A stretch of 64,000 nt of DNA from an uncultured SAR116 cluster alpha proteobacterium (GTDB lineage Bacteria > Pseudomonadota > Alphaproteobacteria > Puniceispirillales > Puniceispirillaceae). Shown one piece after another: positions 1-8,728 of the stretch. The notes under the pieces were generated by a model. It was not told the DNA's origin. It searched no databases and worked only from the letters and a program-made list of their open reading frames with translations. The first letter of the stretch is position 1. Every line of letters begins with the position of its first letter. The translations under genes and the position numbers were made by a program. The stretch is taken from NCBI GenBank assembly GCA_902625725.1, contig CACOCY010000007.1, forward strand, positions 44,968 to 108,967, given 5' to 3'.

Positions 1-1
1 G

Positions 2-208
2 AAAAAAGAAATTTCCCCCGATATAATCAAAAAAAAGATGCTAAAAATTCTCGATAAGAAGGGTGCCGAATATCCTGCAGAACATAATGTTGGCAGGCAT
101 TACATAGCAAAGAAACAATTAGCTGAATTTTATCGTGATTTAGACCCCACTAACACCTTTAACCCTGGGATTGGAGGTTTGCCAACAGGAAAATATTATA
201 CCAAGTAA
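2..208 (+). CDS. dld: D-lactate dehydrogenase (quinone), C-terminal end only
   Basis: The reading frame is open from the window edge and encodes the last 68 residues of a protein. The tail contains GAEYPAEHNVG followed by DPTNTFNPGIG, the signature of the C-terminal membrane-binding domain of FAD-dependent respiratory D-lactate dehydrogenase (Dld family), which oxidises D-lactate to pyruvate and passes electrons to quinone at the inner membrane. The upstream FAD domain lies outside the window, so its completeness cannot be judged. The next gene (rpmJ) is on the opposite strand and converges on it. Confidence 0.85.
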   Translation, partial: KKEISPDIIKKKMLKILDKKGAEYPAEHNVGRHYIAKKQLAEFYRDLDPTNTFNPGIGGLPTGKYYTK

Positions 209-255
209 AAAGTTTCATTTTATTACACGGAAATGTACCGGAGATGAATTAAATT

Positions 256-381
256 CTATCCTTGGCGAGCTTTTAACCTAGGATTTTTTTTATTTATTAC
301 ATATAACCTTCCGCGTCGACGCACAACTTGGCAATTACGATCGCGTGTTTTAATGGTTTTAAGAGAACTAACAACTTTCAT
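256..381 (-). CDS. rpmJ: 50S ribosomal protein L36, type B (zinc-free)
   Basis: A 41-codon minus-strand gene encodes a short, very basic protein containing [20 protein letters not shown] and ending in LKARQG, the hallmark of ribosomal protein L36. Only one cysteine is present (residue 17), so the zinc-ribbon C-x2-C...C-x4-H set of classical L36 is missing. This is the YkgO-like C-minus type, which in many Proteobacteria is the only copy. An in-frame ATG four codons upstream (393) is possible, but the family normally starts at MKV. It lies just downstream of msrA on the same strand and converges with dld. Confidence 0.9.
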   Translation of the reverse strand: MKVVSSLKTIKTRDRNCQVVRRRGRLYVINKKNPRLKARQG

Positions 382-439
382 GAATTCCGCCATTACTTTA
401 CGCAGTGATTGGGGTTTATAGACTGGCGAAAGCTAGAGG

Positions 440-1084
440 TCAAGAGGCATATTTATAAGAAATACCGCAACCGGCAAGGCCGCAATAACCGTTTGGTACT
501 TTGTGCAGATATTGTTGGTGATAGGCTTCTGCATAATAAAAATGAGAATACATTTTTATTTCAGTTTGAATTTTTGAATAACCTGACGCTGTCAACGCTT
601 TTTGGTACACTTGGGCAGAATTATTTAGCTCTTTTAGCTGTGTCTTGTCAGATGCATAAAGAGCAGACCGATACTGCGTCCCTTTATCATTACCCTGCCT
701 CATATACTGAGTTGGATTATGCTCTTCCCAGAAAATTCCGAGCAGCCTGTTTAAAGAAACGATAGCTGGATCGAAAACAATGAGCACTGCCTCTGTGTGT
801 CCAGTGCGACCTGAGCATACTTCTTCATACGTTGGATTGGGTGTTTGCCCTCCTGCATATCCAACAGCAGTAGTGTAAACTCCCTCGCAATTCCAAAATA
901 ATCTTTCTGCACCCCAAAAACACCCCATCCCCACGACGAGTATTTCAAGATTATCCAAAAATGGGGGGTGAAGCGGCGTATTCAACACACTGTGATACTG
1001 GGATGTTTGAATTTCCTGTGGCCTGCCAGGCAACGCTTCATGGGTTTCTGGCAATCTTGTTTTAAATGGATTATCAAAATACAT
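440..1084 (-). CDS. msrA: Peptide methionine sulfoxide reductase MsrA
   Basis: A 214-residue cytosolic repair enzyme that reduces methionine-S-sulfoxide in oxidised proteins using thioredoxin. The catalytic motif GCFWGAE is at about residues 54-60, with nucleophile Cys55. The family blocks VGYAGG, GHTEAV and FWEEHNPTQ follow, and the C-terminal GYCGLAGCG supplies resolving cysteines. The N-terminal 45 residues before the core resemble the longer MsrA form. It sits between pgk (upstream, same strand, 43 bp gap) and rpmJ. Confidence 0.95.
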   Translation of the reverse strand: MYFDNPFKTRLPETHEALPGRPQEIQTSQYHSVLNTPLHPPFLDNLEILVVGMGCFWGAERLFWNCEGVYTTAVGYAGGQTPNPTYEEVCSGRTGHTEAVLIVFDPAIVSLNRLLGIFWEEHNPTQYMRQGNDKGTQYRSALYASDKTQLKELNNSAQVYQKALTASGYSKIQTEIKMYSHFYYAEAYHQQYLHKVPNGYCGLAGCGISYKYAS

Positions 1085-1127
1085 AAATAAATACCTTTTT
1101 CATTACTTGGCTTTATAATTGTAATAT

Positions 1128-2327
1128 TTAATTGGTAATGTTTAACGCTTCAATACCTGGAAGAATTTTTCCTTCCATCCACTCAAGAAATGCTCCACCT
1201 GCAAGTGATAAATAACTTATCTCATTCCCCGCACCCCCAAGATTCACAGCAGCGACGGTATCTCCCCCACCGGCAACACTTTGAAGGTAACCTGTACTTG
1301 TTCTTTTCCCAATGTATTCTCCAAGTGATTTAGTCCCCAAATCATAAGGAGCAATCTCAAATGCACCTGCCGGGCCATTCCATAATAAGGTTCTAGATTG
1401 GCCAATATGCTTTTTAAACAAAGCGATAGACTCAACTCCAATATCCAGTATCATCTCGTCATCTTTAACCATACCATTTACACGCGTGTTTGACACACCT
1501 CCAGCCTGCAGGCTTTTGCTTACAACAGCGTCAATTGGCAAAATTATTTGGCATTTTTTTTCTTTAGCTAAGTTCAAAATCATATTCGCTGTTTGTATTA
1601 AGTTTGGCTCAAATAAAGAGGCTCCAACTGGAATTTGTTTCGCTGCAAGAAACGTGTTTGCCATAGCTCCAGCCAATAGCAATTTATCAACTTTGGAAAT
1701 TAGATTTTCGAGTATTGATAATTTCGTTGATATCTTTGCCCCTCCTACAAATGCAGCAAAAGGTCTAGTGGGGTTTTCCAAAGTATTGGCAAGCGCTTTA
1801 AGCTCTGCCGCTAACACTGGACCAGCAAAGCTAGGCAAAAATCTTGTAATTGATTGTATAGATGCATGTGCCCGATGAGAGCATGAGAAAGCATCATTTA
1901 CGTAAATATCAGCAATATTTGCGTAATATCTTGCTAAATCAAGGTCATTTTTCTCCTCGCCCGGATAAAAACGACAATTTTCGAGCAGACAAATTTTTTC
2001 CTCTTTATCAGCTTTTTCTTTTAGTTTTGACGGTTCATCAACATACGGAAGAAAGCCTACATTACAGGATAGTGCTCGTCTAAGATAATCTTGCAGTGGT
2101 TGAACTGACAAATCTTTGCTTACAGCTCCCTTTGGACGTCCAAAATGTGTAATTAAAAAAATTTGCTTAGCACTTTTGGCAAGAATTTTTAGACCAGGTA
2201 TGACACGCCTTATTCTCGTATCATCTAAAATTTTACCACCTTTCATCGGTACATTAAAATCAACACGCATGATGATTTTTTTGTTTTTTACTTTCTCCTC
2301 ATCAATCACTTTGTAGTGATTTTTCAT
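1128..2327 (-). CDS. pgk: Phosphoglycerate kinase
   Basis: A 399-residue glycolytic and gluconeogenic enzyme that transfers phosphate between 1,3-bisphosphoglycerate and ADP. Visible family blocks are RVDFNVP near the N terminus, LITHFGRPKG, the ENCRFYPGEE and VNDAFSCSHRAHAS substrate-binding segments, FVGGAKISTKLS, and the nucleotide-binding WNGPAGAFE and GGGDTVAA with a final LAGGAFLEW. The length is normal. The start is preceded by an AGGAAC ribosome binding site. Here pgk stands apart from gap and tkt; its only same-strand neighbour is msrA downstream. Confidence 0.97.
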   Translation of the reverse strand: MKNHYKVIDEEKVKNKKIIMRVDFNVPMKGGKILDDTRIRRVIPGLKILAKSAKQIFLITHFGRPKGAVSKDLSVQPLQDYLRRALSCNVGFLPYVDEPSKLKEKADKEEKICLLENCRFYPGEEKNDLDLARYYANIADIYVNDAFSCSHRAHASIQSITRFLPSFAGPVLAAELKALANTLENPTRPFAAFVGGAKISTKLSILENLISKVDKLLLAGAMANTFLAAKQIPVGASLFEPNLIQTANMILNLAKEKKCQIILPIDAVVSKSLQAGGVSNTRVNGMVKDDEMILDIGVESIALFKKHIGQSRTLLWNGPAGAFEIAPYDLGTKSLGEYIGKRTSTGYLQSVAGGGDTVAAVNLGGAGNEISYLSLAGGAFLEWMEGKILPGIEALNITN

Positions 2328-2455
2328 TTTTTTAAGTTCCTCTTGAATTAAATGCTGTTAGTGACTTACATCTATAACTAATCAAAAGCAATACAACATA
2401 ATGAAATGATACAACCAAATTCAGATCTAATCATATTCTTTGTAATCGGTGAAAA

Positions 2456-3193
2456 ATGATCAACAAATTTGCTAGCAAAAATTCAGCTCTAAATGAATTT
2501 GTTTCTGGTTTAAAAGACGGTCTACCTCTCCAAATAGGCGTGATACCGTTTGGTATAGTATTTGGAATAGTTGGGCTGGAAGCCGGTCTTAGTCCACTCC
2601 AGACTTTTTTAATGTCTTCAATCTTATTTGGAGGAGCCAGCCAGATTGTATTTACACAATTACATGCAACAGCTACCCCATTCGCCGTATTGGTAACAAC
2701 TGTAAGTGCGGTAAATTTGCGTCATTTGCTTTATAGCATGGTAATGTCAGAATATTTGCGGCATCTACCGCTAAAATGGCGCCTTGTACTTGGATATCTT
2801 CTTACGGATGAAGCATTTGCTGTCTCACATTTAAGATATAGCCAACAGACTTCATCAGATGCAATGCATTATCATTTACTCGGGAGTGGTCTTATCTTAT
2901 GGTTCTGCTGGCAAATTTCTACGGCTATAGGAATATTGTCTGGCCCAACAATCCCTGATAGTTTTCAACTTGGATTTGCTATCCCTCTTACCTTTATAGC
3001 GGTTGTCATTCCATCTCTGACCCGTTTTCCAGCAATATTTTCTGCCATTTCAGCAGGTTTAGCTGCTTTAATATTCCAATTTCTGCCATTTAATCTTTGG
3101 CTAATTGTTGCCGCTTTTTGCGGGATTATGGCAGGAACCCTCAGCAGTTATATGTCCGAAAATTACATCAAAAAAATGAAGGAGCGAAAATGA
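2456..3193 (+). CDS. azlC: AzlC-family branched-chain amino acid exporter, large subunit
   Basis: A 245-residue polytopic membrane protein with about six to eight hydrophobic segments. It matches the AzlC/YgaZ family: the N-terminal LQIGVIPFGIVFGIVGLEAGLSP, GGASQIVF, and NLRHLLYSMVMS are diagnostic. AzlC works with the small AzlD partner to export branched-chain amino acids, and the partner follows immediately with an ATGA overlap. No regulator is adjacent. The substrate is inferred from the family only. Confidence 0.88.
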   Translation: MINKFASKNSALNEFVSGLKDGLPLQIGVIPFGIVFGIVGLEAGLSPLQTFLMSSILFGGASQIVFTQLHATATPFAVLVTTVSAVNLRHLLYSMVMSEYLRHLPLKWRLVLGYLLTDEAFAVSHLRYSQQTSSDAMHYHLLGSGLILWFCWQISTAIGILSGPTIPDSFQLGFAIPLTFIAVVIPSLTRFPAIFSAISAGLAALIFQFLPFNLWLIVAAFCGIMAGTLSSYMSENYIKKMKERK

Positions 3194-3507
3194 GCGTTTG
3201 GATTGCAATTATATTTACTGGTTGCCTTACCTTTGGCACACGATTTTTGCCTCTTTCACAATTGATGCCTAAAAAGTTGCCTGATTGGTTGCAATTAGCC
3301 ATGAAATTCGTGCCTGTGTCAGTACTGAGTGCAATCATAATACCAGCGATTTTTATTTCAGAAGATACAGGTTATATCGTAATTCAAGATAACCTCCGGA
3401 TTGCAGCTGCTATTGTTGCTATTTTTGTTGCTTACTTCTCAAGGTCGACAGCCGTTACAATCATATCTGGTTTGTCAGTTATTTGGATTTTAACTTTTTT
3501 AGAATAG
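3190..3507 (+). CDS. azlD: AzlD-family branched-chain amino acid exporter, small subunit
   Basis: A 105-residue membrane protein with three or four hydrophobic helices. It begins MSVWIAIIFTGCLTFGTRFLP, which fits AzlD/YgaH. A longer upstream extension of this frame lies inside azlC; the start at 3190 is chosen because it gives the classical ATGA overlap with the azlC stop and the family N terminus. It forms the second half of a two-gene exporter. Its 3' end overlaps the convergent EamA gene by 29 bp. Confidence 0.88.
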   Translation: MSVWIAIIFTGCLTFGTRFLPLSQLMPKKLPDWLQLAMKFVPVSVLSAIIIPAIFISEDTGYIVIQDNLRIAAAIVAIFVAYFSRSTAVTIISGLSVIWILTFLE

Positions 3508-4384
3508 CCCACAAAATCCTTCCGTCAATTACTAACAAACCAAAACTTATTACAATAAAACCGAAGAAAATTTGCATAGAAATCCATTTCTCTAGGAGAA
3601 TTACATCAATCAAAATAGCAAAAACTGGCACAATAATAGTTACAAGCATAAGGTTAGCGGCGCCAGCCAATTCCAAAATTCGAAAATAAACGACGTAAGC
3701 TATGGCCGTTCCAGCGATACTCAAGCCAAAAAGTATCAAAATAAATTTTAAATCAAACACATCCAAATTTGGTATTCCATTTGTCAAAATTACAAATGGC
3801 ACAGAAATTAAAGAACCAATCAGTAACGTGCCACAAGCAATATCTTTAGGCTCATAAACAGAGAGTTGTGTTTGTCCCCAGATACTCCCTAACGCGTAGC
3901 TTACCGAAGCAAGCAAAACTGCTAACTGGCTAAGTGAGGTGAGTGTTAATTCTTTTAAAACATCGAAGCCAGTTACTATAGTCACCCCGCAAATACCAAT
4001 TAGTGTTCCAGCCACTCTTCGTATTTCTAATTTCTCGGAAGGGATAAAAACCGCTGCAAGAAACACAACTGCAAATGCAGTATTGGAATTTAAGATTGAA
4101 GCAAGACCACCGCTTATTGTTTGTTGACCCCATGCAATAAGGGTGAAAGGTATAATATTATTTAATAATGCCATTACCGCCACTTTAATCCAAAAGTCTA
4201 GCTGTTTTGGAAGTCCTCGCCTAAGCCACAAAAACACTAAATATAGGGCAAGCCCCGCGAAAAAAATTCGATAGAAAACAAGTGTAAGAGGTGGAACGAA
4301 CTTTACACCTTCGCCAATAAAATAAAAAGAGCCACCCCATATGAGCGATAAGAACAATAAAAAAAGCCACGCTTTATTACTCAT
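3479..4384 (-). CDS. EamA-family (drug/metabolite transporter) permease
   Basis: A 301-residue protein with ten predicted membrane helices arranged as two EamA repeats. The first repeat starts with LLFLSLIWGGSFYFIGEGV and contains the FYRIFFAGLALY motif; the second carries LASVSYALGSIWGQ. This is the DMT/RhaT-like superfamily of metabolite exporters, and substrates cannot be predicted. A 15 bp gap separates it from the upstream TauE gene on the same strand, suggesting cotranscription with the TauE and pterin dehydratase genes. Confidence 0.88.
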   Translation of the reverse strand: MSNKAWLFLLFLSLIWGGSFYFIGEGVKFVPPLTLVFYRIFFAGLALYLVFLWLRRGLPKQLDFWIKVAVMALLNNIIPFTLIAWGQQTISGGLASILNSNTAFAVVFLAAVFIPSEKLEIRRVAGTLIGICGVTIVTGFDVLKELTLTSLSQLAVLLASVSYALGSIWGQTQLSVYEPKDIACGTLLIGSLISVPFVILTNGIPNLDVFDLKFILILFGLSIAGTAIAYVVYFRILELAGAANLMLVTIIVPVFAILIDVILLEKWISMQIFFGFIVISFGLLVIDGRILWAILKKLKSK

Positions 4385-4399
4385 CTAGTTTGTTCCTAA

Positions 4400-5158
4400 T
4401 TATAAGATTGCTTCTACTATCATCCGCATTCCCATAATGAAAAACATCCATAATAATAGATTTCTAAATAAATCAGTCGATATTTTGTCTCTTATAGATT
4501 GCCCAATAACAAATCCCACAGTTGCCACTAATGTTGCCACTATACTAGAAAACCAAATTTCAGAAAGAACTAAGACCTCTGTTGACAAATATCCAAACAA
4601 AACAGGAATACATCCTACTAATAAAAGAAAACCCATGGTATCAACAAATTCCCTCTTTGGAATTTTCGCCGCTATTAGATAGATGGTAAGCGGAATGGCC
4701 CAAAGTACTGTTGGACCGCCAACAAAACCAGATATGACACCAACAAAGGGCTGCCAAATCTTCATCTTTTCAGGCCTAATGTACCAACCACTGCCTCTTA
4801 AATTTGTGAGTAAAAAGCTTAATATACCAAAACCTATCCAGAGCTTAATTAGTTCACTGGATAAGTGAACAGTAACAAAAGAAAATACAGTAAGACTTGC
4901 AATCATCCAGGCGGCTAAACGCCAGTATTTTTTTACTACGAAAAGATGGTCCTCCGCCTGATAGTATTGCCAGCTATTCAGAATTAGGACAGGGATAACA
5001 TTAATCATTACCGCATCTAACGGCGGAAGAAAAAAAGTTAAAATGGTGATAGCAGTGGTGGGCAAACCAAGGCCGAGTGTTCCTTTAACCATACCAGCAA
5101 GAAAAAATGAGCTTGCAATGATTATCCAATAATATTCAGATGCAAATTCATTCATCAA
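4400..5158 (-). CDS. TauE/SafE (DUF81) family permease
   Basis: A 252-residue integral membrane protein with about seven or eight helices. It carries the TauE/SafE hallmarks: [23 protein letters not shown] in the first repeat and [16 protein letters not shown] in the second. Members export sulfite, sulfoacetate or other organic anions, or act as uncharacterised permeases. Its ATG overlaps the stop of the upstream pterin dehydratase gene by 4 bp, so the two are translationally coupled. The substrate is unknown. Confidence 0.88.
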   Translation of the reverse strand: MMNEFASEYYWIIIASSFFLAGMVKGTLGLGLPTTAITILTFFLPPLDAVMINVIPVLILNSWQYYQAEDHLFVVKKYWRLAAWMIASLTVFSFVTVHLSSELIKLWIGFGILSFLLTNLRGSGWYIRPEKMKIWQPFVGVISGFVGGPTVLWAIPLTIYLIAAKIPKREFVDTMGFLLLVGCIPVLFGYLSTEVLVLSEIWFSSIVATLVATVGFVIGQSIRDKISTDLFRNLLLWMFFIMGMRMIVEAIL

Positions 5159-5466
5159 ATGCTGTTAGCACCTAATTGCAACGCTATTTTGTTAATCTTT
5201 TTGGCAAGTGCTTCGTCAAGGTCTGTAATACCGCCTGCATCGTGCGTAGTGAGCCTTATTTTTACTGTGCTATATACATTTGACCACTCAGGATGGTGGT
5301 TCATTTTATCAGCGATAATGGCAACTTGCGTAATAAAACCTATGGCAGAAGGAAACCCATCAAACTTAAGTTGTCTATTCATCGCCCTATCGTCGGTCTC
5401 AAATGACCAACTGTTCTGCTCAGATTTGAGAATTTTTAATGCATTATCATCTAATAATGTTGGCAA
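5155..5466 (-). CDS. phhB: 4a-hydroxytetrahydrobiopterin dehydratase (PCD/DCoH)
   Basis: A 103-residue small enzyme that recycles pterin-4a-carbinolamine, normally supporting phenylalanine hydroxylase or pterin/molybdopterin metabolism. The active-site signature [12 protein letters not shown] is at about residues 54-65, followed by [17 protein letters not shown], as in the family. The length is typical. No aromatic amino acid hydroxylase is in the window; the gene is coupled by a 4 bp overlap to a TauE permease. Confidence 0.92.
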   Translation of the reverse strand: MPTLLDDNALKILKSEQNSWSFETDDRAMNRQLKFDGFPSAIGFITQVAIIADKMNHHPEWSNVYSTVKIRLTTHDAGGITDLDEALAKKINKIALQLGANSI

Positions 5467-5683
5467 CTATTTCTCCAAAAAGTGTGACATATATAATTTT
5501 TTATACTTAAACTGAGAAATTTATCACACGCAGGAACTTAGATGACAAGTATATTCCTAAATTTTCTAATTAAATTAGCATATCCCTCACTATTTATTAT
5601 AAAACTTATTCAAAAAAAGACATAATAAAATCAAATTTATCCAGCTTCTTCCTTTTTTTGATTTCAGTATTAAATGGAACACT

Positions 5684-6256
5684 ATGAAAATGAGGATTTT
5701 TTATACAACCGCAAAGCCGTTTGTTTCTGTTTTGGTGGAGACTGCACCATTGGTTGCACTTTTTGTAGGTACTTCTTTGTACTCGTTACATATTGGTGCG
5801 GCTGCAGCTGTCTTAGCCTCTACTATCCTCATTTTTTTTCAATATGCTAAAGATAAATCAATTTTATTTTTTCCGCTATTCTCTACTATCATTTCAATAT
5901 TATTTGTTTCAATAGCATTTATCACGGAAGAAACTTTTTTTATTAAAATCCAAGCTAGTTTGTTCAACAGTGCGTTTGCATTTTTATTGTTGCTAGGCTG
6001 GGCTAGAAACTACCCTGTAATGAAATTATTCTTTGGAAAGCAATTCTCACTTAATCATTATACATGGATGCAGCTCTCCATAAGATGGGCAATATTTTTT
6101 CTTTGTCTAACGATCGGAAATGAGTTTGCATGGAGGATGCTCGATGATGAGGGTTGGGTGAGTGTAAAAGTCTTCATTTTTGCCCCAGCAACAGCTTTAT
6201 TTATGGTATCTCTGGTACCGCTAACTATCAAGGGCAAAATACCGAGGTCTGACTAA
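5684..6256 (+). CDS. YciB/IspZ-like inner membrane septation protein
   Basis: A 190-residue membrane protein with five or six hydrophobic segments. The family pattern is visible: a Lys-Pro near the start of the first helix (AKPFVSVLVETAPLVALF), LLLGWARNYPVMKLFFGKQF, and the C-terminal WRIxF-like, NEFAWR and WVSVKVF blocks that match IspZ/YciB (intracellular septation protein A). YciB acts in the cell envelope and interacts with elongation and division proteins. An alternative ATG two codons downstream (5690) is possible. It stands alone, with 217 bp of AT-rich upstream DNA. Confidence 0.8.
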   Translation: MKMRIFYTTAKPFVSVLVETAPLVALFVGTSLYSLHIGAAAAVLASTILIFFQYAKDKSILFFPLFSTIISILFVSIAFITEETFFIKIQASLFNSAFAFLLLLGWARNYPVMKLFFGKQFSLNHYTWMQLSIRWAIFFLCLTIGNEFAWRMLDDEGWVSVKVFIFAPATALFMVSLVPLTIKGKIPRSD

Positions 6257-6310
6257 ATATATCAATTTTTAGTCTAAATTTTGAGATTTTTTTTTGAAAG
6301 CAGTTATGGT

Positions 6311-7237
6311 TTATTGTGCTGACAACTGATACCCTAGTATAGGAAAATGAATTGAAACCATTCCAACATCTTCATGTTCATAATCTATAATGATGATATT
6401 TTGGTCCAAATATCGTAAAACCCCGTCCACATCAGGGTCAGACGTTTTGCCGTTAGGCCTTATACGAACGCTTTCTCCTATTTTTAACTTTCCGGTGTAA
6501 GCGCAATTTATTCCTTTAGGGGCAGTGGAAATATGATGTTTGGCAATTTTCAATGCTTCCTCCGGAGGATAATCAATAAAAGAACCATGTCCTATTTGGG
6601 TTATAAGCTCACGATGTTTAACAAGTGCTTTGTAGGGAGCAATAAAACTCTCGCCTCCATCCCATCTTCCACATAAAAACCAAACACAATGTTGTATTAC
6701 CGCATCTGCATAGCTTGGGTTTTTTCCATTTACATACGGACCTTGTGATGTGAGATGTTGATTTATAAGCTCAAAGGCTGATTGCAATTGTAAAACAACA
6801 CTTGGAAGAGAGTTATGCATCTCTTCAGCCGTCCATCCGGGCTCGAAATATAGAGAGCCCCTATCTTCAATAAATTCTTTAGGCGCCACTCCCATTGATG
6901 TGGTCAGCACTATCCTTACTGTAAGTTTAAATAAAATATTTTCTCCAAAACTTCCTAAAATTAATTCTAACGCCCTATTGGTAGACAGATATGCCACTTT
7001 CTTGCTTTTTAGCTTTCCAAGATGAAAAGCTATACACTGACTATCACAAAATATATCTGCACCTATTTGCAAGACAGGTGTTCTACGATACCCACCGGTA
7101 AGTGGCATCAATAACGGCTTCGGAGGAATACGTGGTATTTGAACAGAGTGCCATTGAAGACCCATTATACCAAATGTCATCCGAATTTTTTCTGCTATTG
7201 GTGATTGCGGATAATGATGAAAAATAGGAACTAACAT
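6311..7237 (-). CDS. Glutathione S-transferase family protein with extra C-terminal domain
   Basis: A 308-residue soluble protein. Residues 1-75 look like the thioredoxin-fold GST N-terminal domain (FHHYPQSPIAEKIRMTFGI, then YRRTPVLQIGADIFCDSQCI, with the cis-Pro in TPVL). Residues 130-215 look like the helical GST C-terminal domain (NGKNPSYADAVIQ). About 70 further residues contain RIRPNGKTSDPDVDG and are not typical of simple GSTs. Glutathione binding is inferred and no substrate is suggested. It is monocistronic. Confidence 0.8.
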   Translation of the reverse strand: MLVPIFHHYPQSPIAEKIRMTFGIMGLQWHSVQIPRIPPKPLLMPLTGGYRRTPVLQIGADIFCDSQCIAFHLGKLKSKKVAYLSTNRALELILGSFGENILFKLTVRIVLTTSMGVAPKEFIEDRGSLYFEPGWTAEEMHNSLPSVVLQLQSAFELINQHLTSQGPYVNGKNPSYADAVIQHCVWFLCGRWDGGESFIAPYKALVKHRELITQIGHGSFIDYPPEEALKIAKHHISTAPKGINCAYTGKLKIGESVRIRPNGKTSDPDVDGVLRYLDQNIIIIDYEHEDVGMVSIHFPILGYQLSAQ

Positions 7238-7412
7238 TTTATTTTTAGCTTTTTTGACTTTTTTTAAATAGAAGACAGATTTAATTAATAAATGCCCATT
7301 TTAAAATCATCGGTCAATGTGATTTAGGTTTAACCTCTCGAATTAATTTGTGAAAGCCGAGGATAATAAAAAAAGGAATAAACTTGATATATTCCCTAAT
7401 TTGTAGAACATT

Positions 7413-7571
7413 TTATTCTGGGCATGGTGCACCGCACGGCGCACAAGCCAATGACTTATCAGCGGGAGCCGCAAGGCTTTCAGTAACAGGGCTTGTTAAA
7501 TGATCCAAACTACCGAGAAGAAATATTAATAAAAGCAAAATCAAATGTATATTTCTGGGGGTATTAAGCAT
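7413..7571 (-). CDS. Small membrane-anchored or secreted Cys-rich protein (52 aa)
   Basis: Starting 5 bp after the YeeE/YedE stop on the same strand is a 52-codon frame. It encodes a hydrophobic N-terminal helix (LILLLLIFLLGSL, residues 10-22) followed by a polar segment and a Cys/Pro-rich tail, CAPCGAPCPE, at the very C terminus. The start ATG and close spacing to the permease gene suggest a third member of the rhodanese-YedE operon. The function is unknown; a periplasmic thiol or metal-binding role is only a guess. The tail resembles small Cys-rich bacterial proteins with repeated C-x2-C units. Confidence 0.6.
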   Translation of the reverse strand: MLNTPRNIHLILLLLIFLLGSLDHLTSPVTESLAAPADKSLACAPCGAPCPE

Positions 7572-7576
7572 TTGCC

Positions 7577-8728
7577 TCAAAATCCAAAATAAGGCCTAGT
7601 TTTTATGCCTACCCAACTTCCAAGCAATGCGAAAAACGCCCATAACCAGCCATGTAAACTACCAGAAGAAATTCCAGCAACAAAAGCCCCAATATTACAG
7701 CCAAAAGCTAATCTCGCCCCTACTCCCATCAACAGACCACCAATCATTGCGGCTGCTAATTGACGGATGGGCGGCCATGGCTGATTAGCAAAACTAGCCG
7801 TTACGGCTGCAAAGAAACTTGCCCCAAGAATCATACCAAAATTCATTAGGCTGCTTACATCTGCAAAAACAGATTGCTTCAATGCTAGGGCTGGCCCAGG
7901 CCATTGCCAGAATGCAGCTTTGTCGATGGGAATTCCTGCTAACATAGCTATCTTGCCACCCCAAACGGTAAATCCAAATGTTACGCCCCAAGGGTGTCCA
8001 GAAATAATGAAAACAAGAATGCATAGGAAGGAAATCAGCAATGTTCCAACGAGCCAATTTATACTCAATTTTTGCCCAGATTTTATGGCCATTGTAAAGA
8101 AAATAGCTGCTACGCAAAAAATTAAAAAGGAGTTTAAGGCACAATAAATAATTAAACTTGAGGACGCACCGATAATAATTGGATTTAACGCACCCCAATT
8201 TAAAACTATGGGCAAAATCACACTTCCAATAACTGACCCAATTATAAACCCCGGTAGTGCGAAAATCATTCTTGCAGAACCGCTACCAAAGGTAAATAGG
8301 ACACCAGAGCCGCAACCATTTGCAAGTTGCATACCTATTCCAAAAATGAATGAACCTAGCACAAGTGAAATGGATATCGGTGCAAAACTGCCGGAAGAAC
8401 CTAGTCCAAGATAGCTTATCGGTAAATATACTAGGCTACAGAAACCAATTAAAACAAAGTGATACCCAATTGGACGGGTATCACCTTGAGTAATAAATTT
8501 TAGCCAACCGGAAGCAAATCCATATTGAAAATATAGAAATGCCATCCCCAATAATCCGCCCAGGAAGAAAAGGCTTAACCCTTTATGTCCAGTATCAATA
8601 GCCACAAAACCTGAGATTATTGCAGTTATAACACCGAGGAGACATAACAGACCATAATCTTTTTTGTTTCCCCACTTTAGACTGATGGTCTGATATTCAA
8701 AAAAATTGAGTTTTAAAAACTTATCCAA
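7577..8728 (-). CDS. YeeE/YedE (TsuA-like) sulfur-compound permease
   Basis: A 383-residue inner membrane protein with nine or more helices and two sulf_transp-type repeats. Each repeat carries the cysteine signature of this family: QLANGCGSGVLFTFGSGSARM in the first half and ARLAFGCNIGAFVAGISSGSL in the second. The YeeE/YedE family includes the thiosulfate importer TsuA, where conserved cysteines relay thiosulfate. The start overlaps the end of the upstream rhodanese gene by 8 bp, supporting a joint role in thiosulfate or sulfur uptake. Confidence 0.88.
   Translation of the reverse strand: MDKFLKLNFFEYQTISLKWGNKKDYGLLCLLGVITAIISGFVAIDTGHKGLSLFFLGGLLGMAFLYFQYGFASGWLKFITQGDTRPIGYHFVLIGFCSLVYLPISYLGLGSSGSFAPISISLVLGSFIFGIGMQLANGCGSGVLFTFGSGSARMIFALPGFIIGSVIGSVILPIVLNWGALNPIIIGASSSLIIYCALNSFLIFCVAAIFFTMAIKSGQKLSINWLVGTLLISFLCILVFIISGHPWGVTFGFTVWGGKIAMLAGIPIDKAAFWQWPGPALALKQSVFADVSSLMNFGMILGASFFAAVTASFANQPWPPIRQLAAAMIGGLLMGVGARLAFGCNIGAFVAGISSGSLHGWLWAFFALLGSWVGIKTRPYFGF

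Noticed and set aside
258..290. Hairpin with T-run that looks like a Rho-independent terminator for dld
   Set aside because: The stem lies within the 3' end of the minus-strand rpmJ coding sequence, so it is probably coincidental. It could still end dld transcription, but I do not list it as a terminator.
409..765. 118-codon plus-strand frame opposite msrA
   Set aside because: It is the antisense shadow of msrA and has no protein features.
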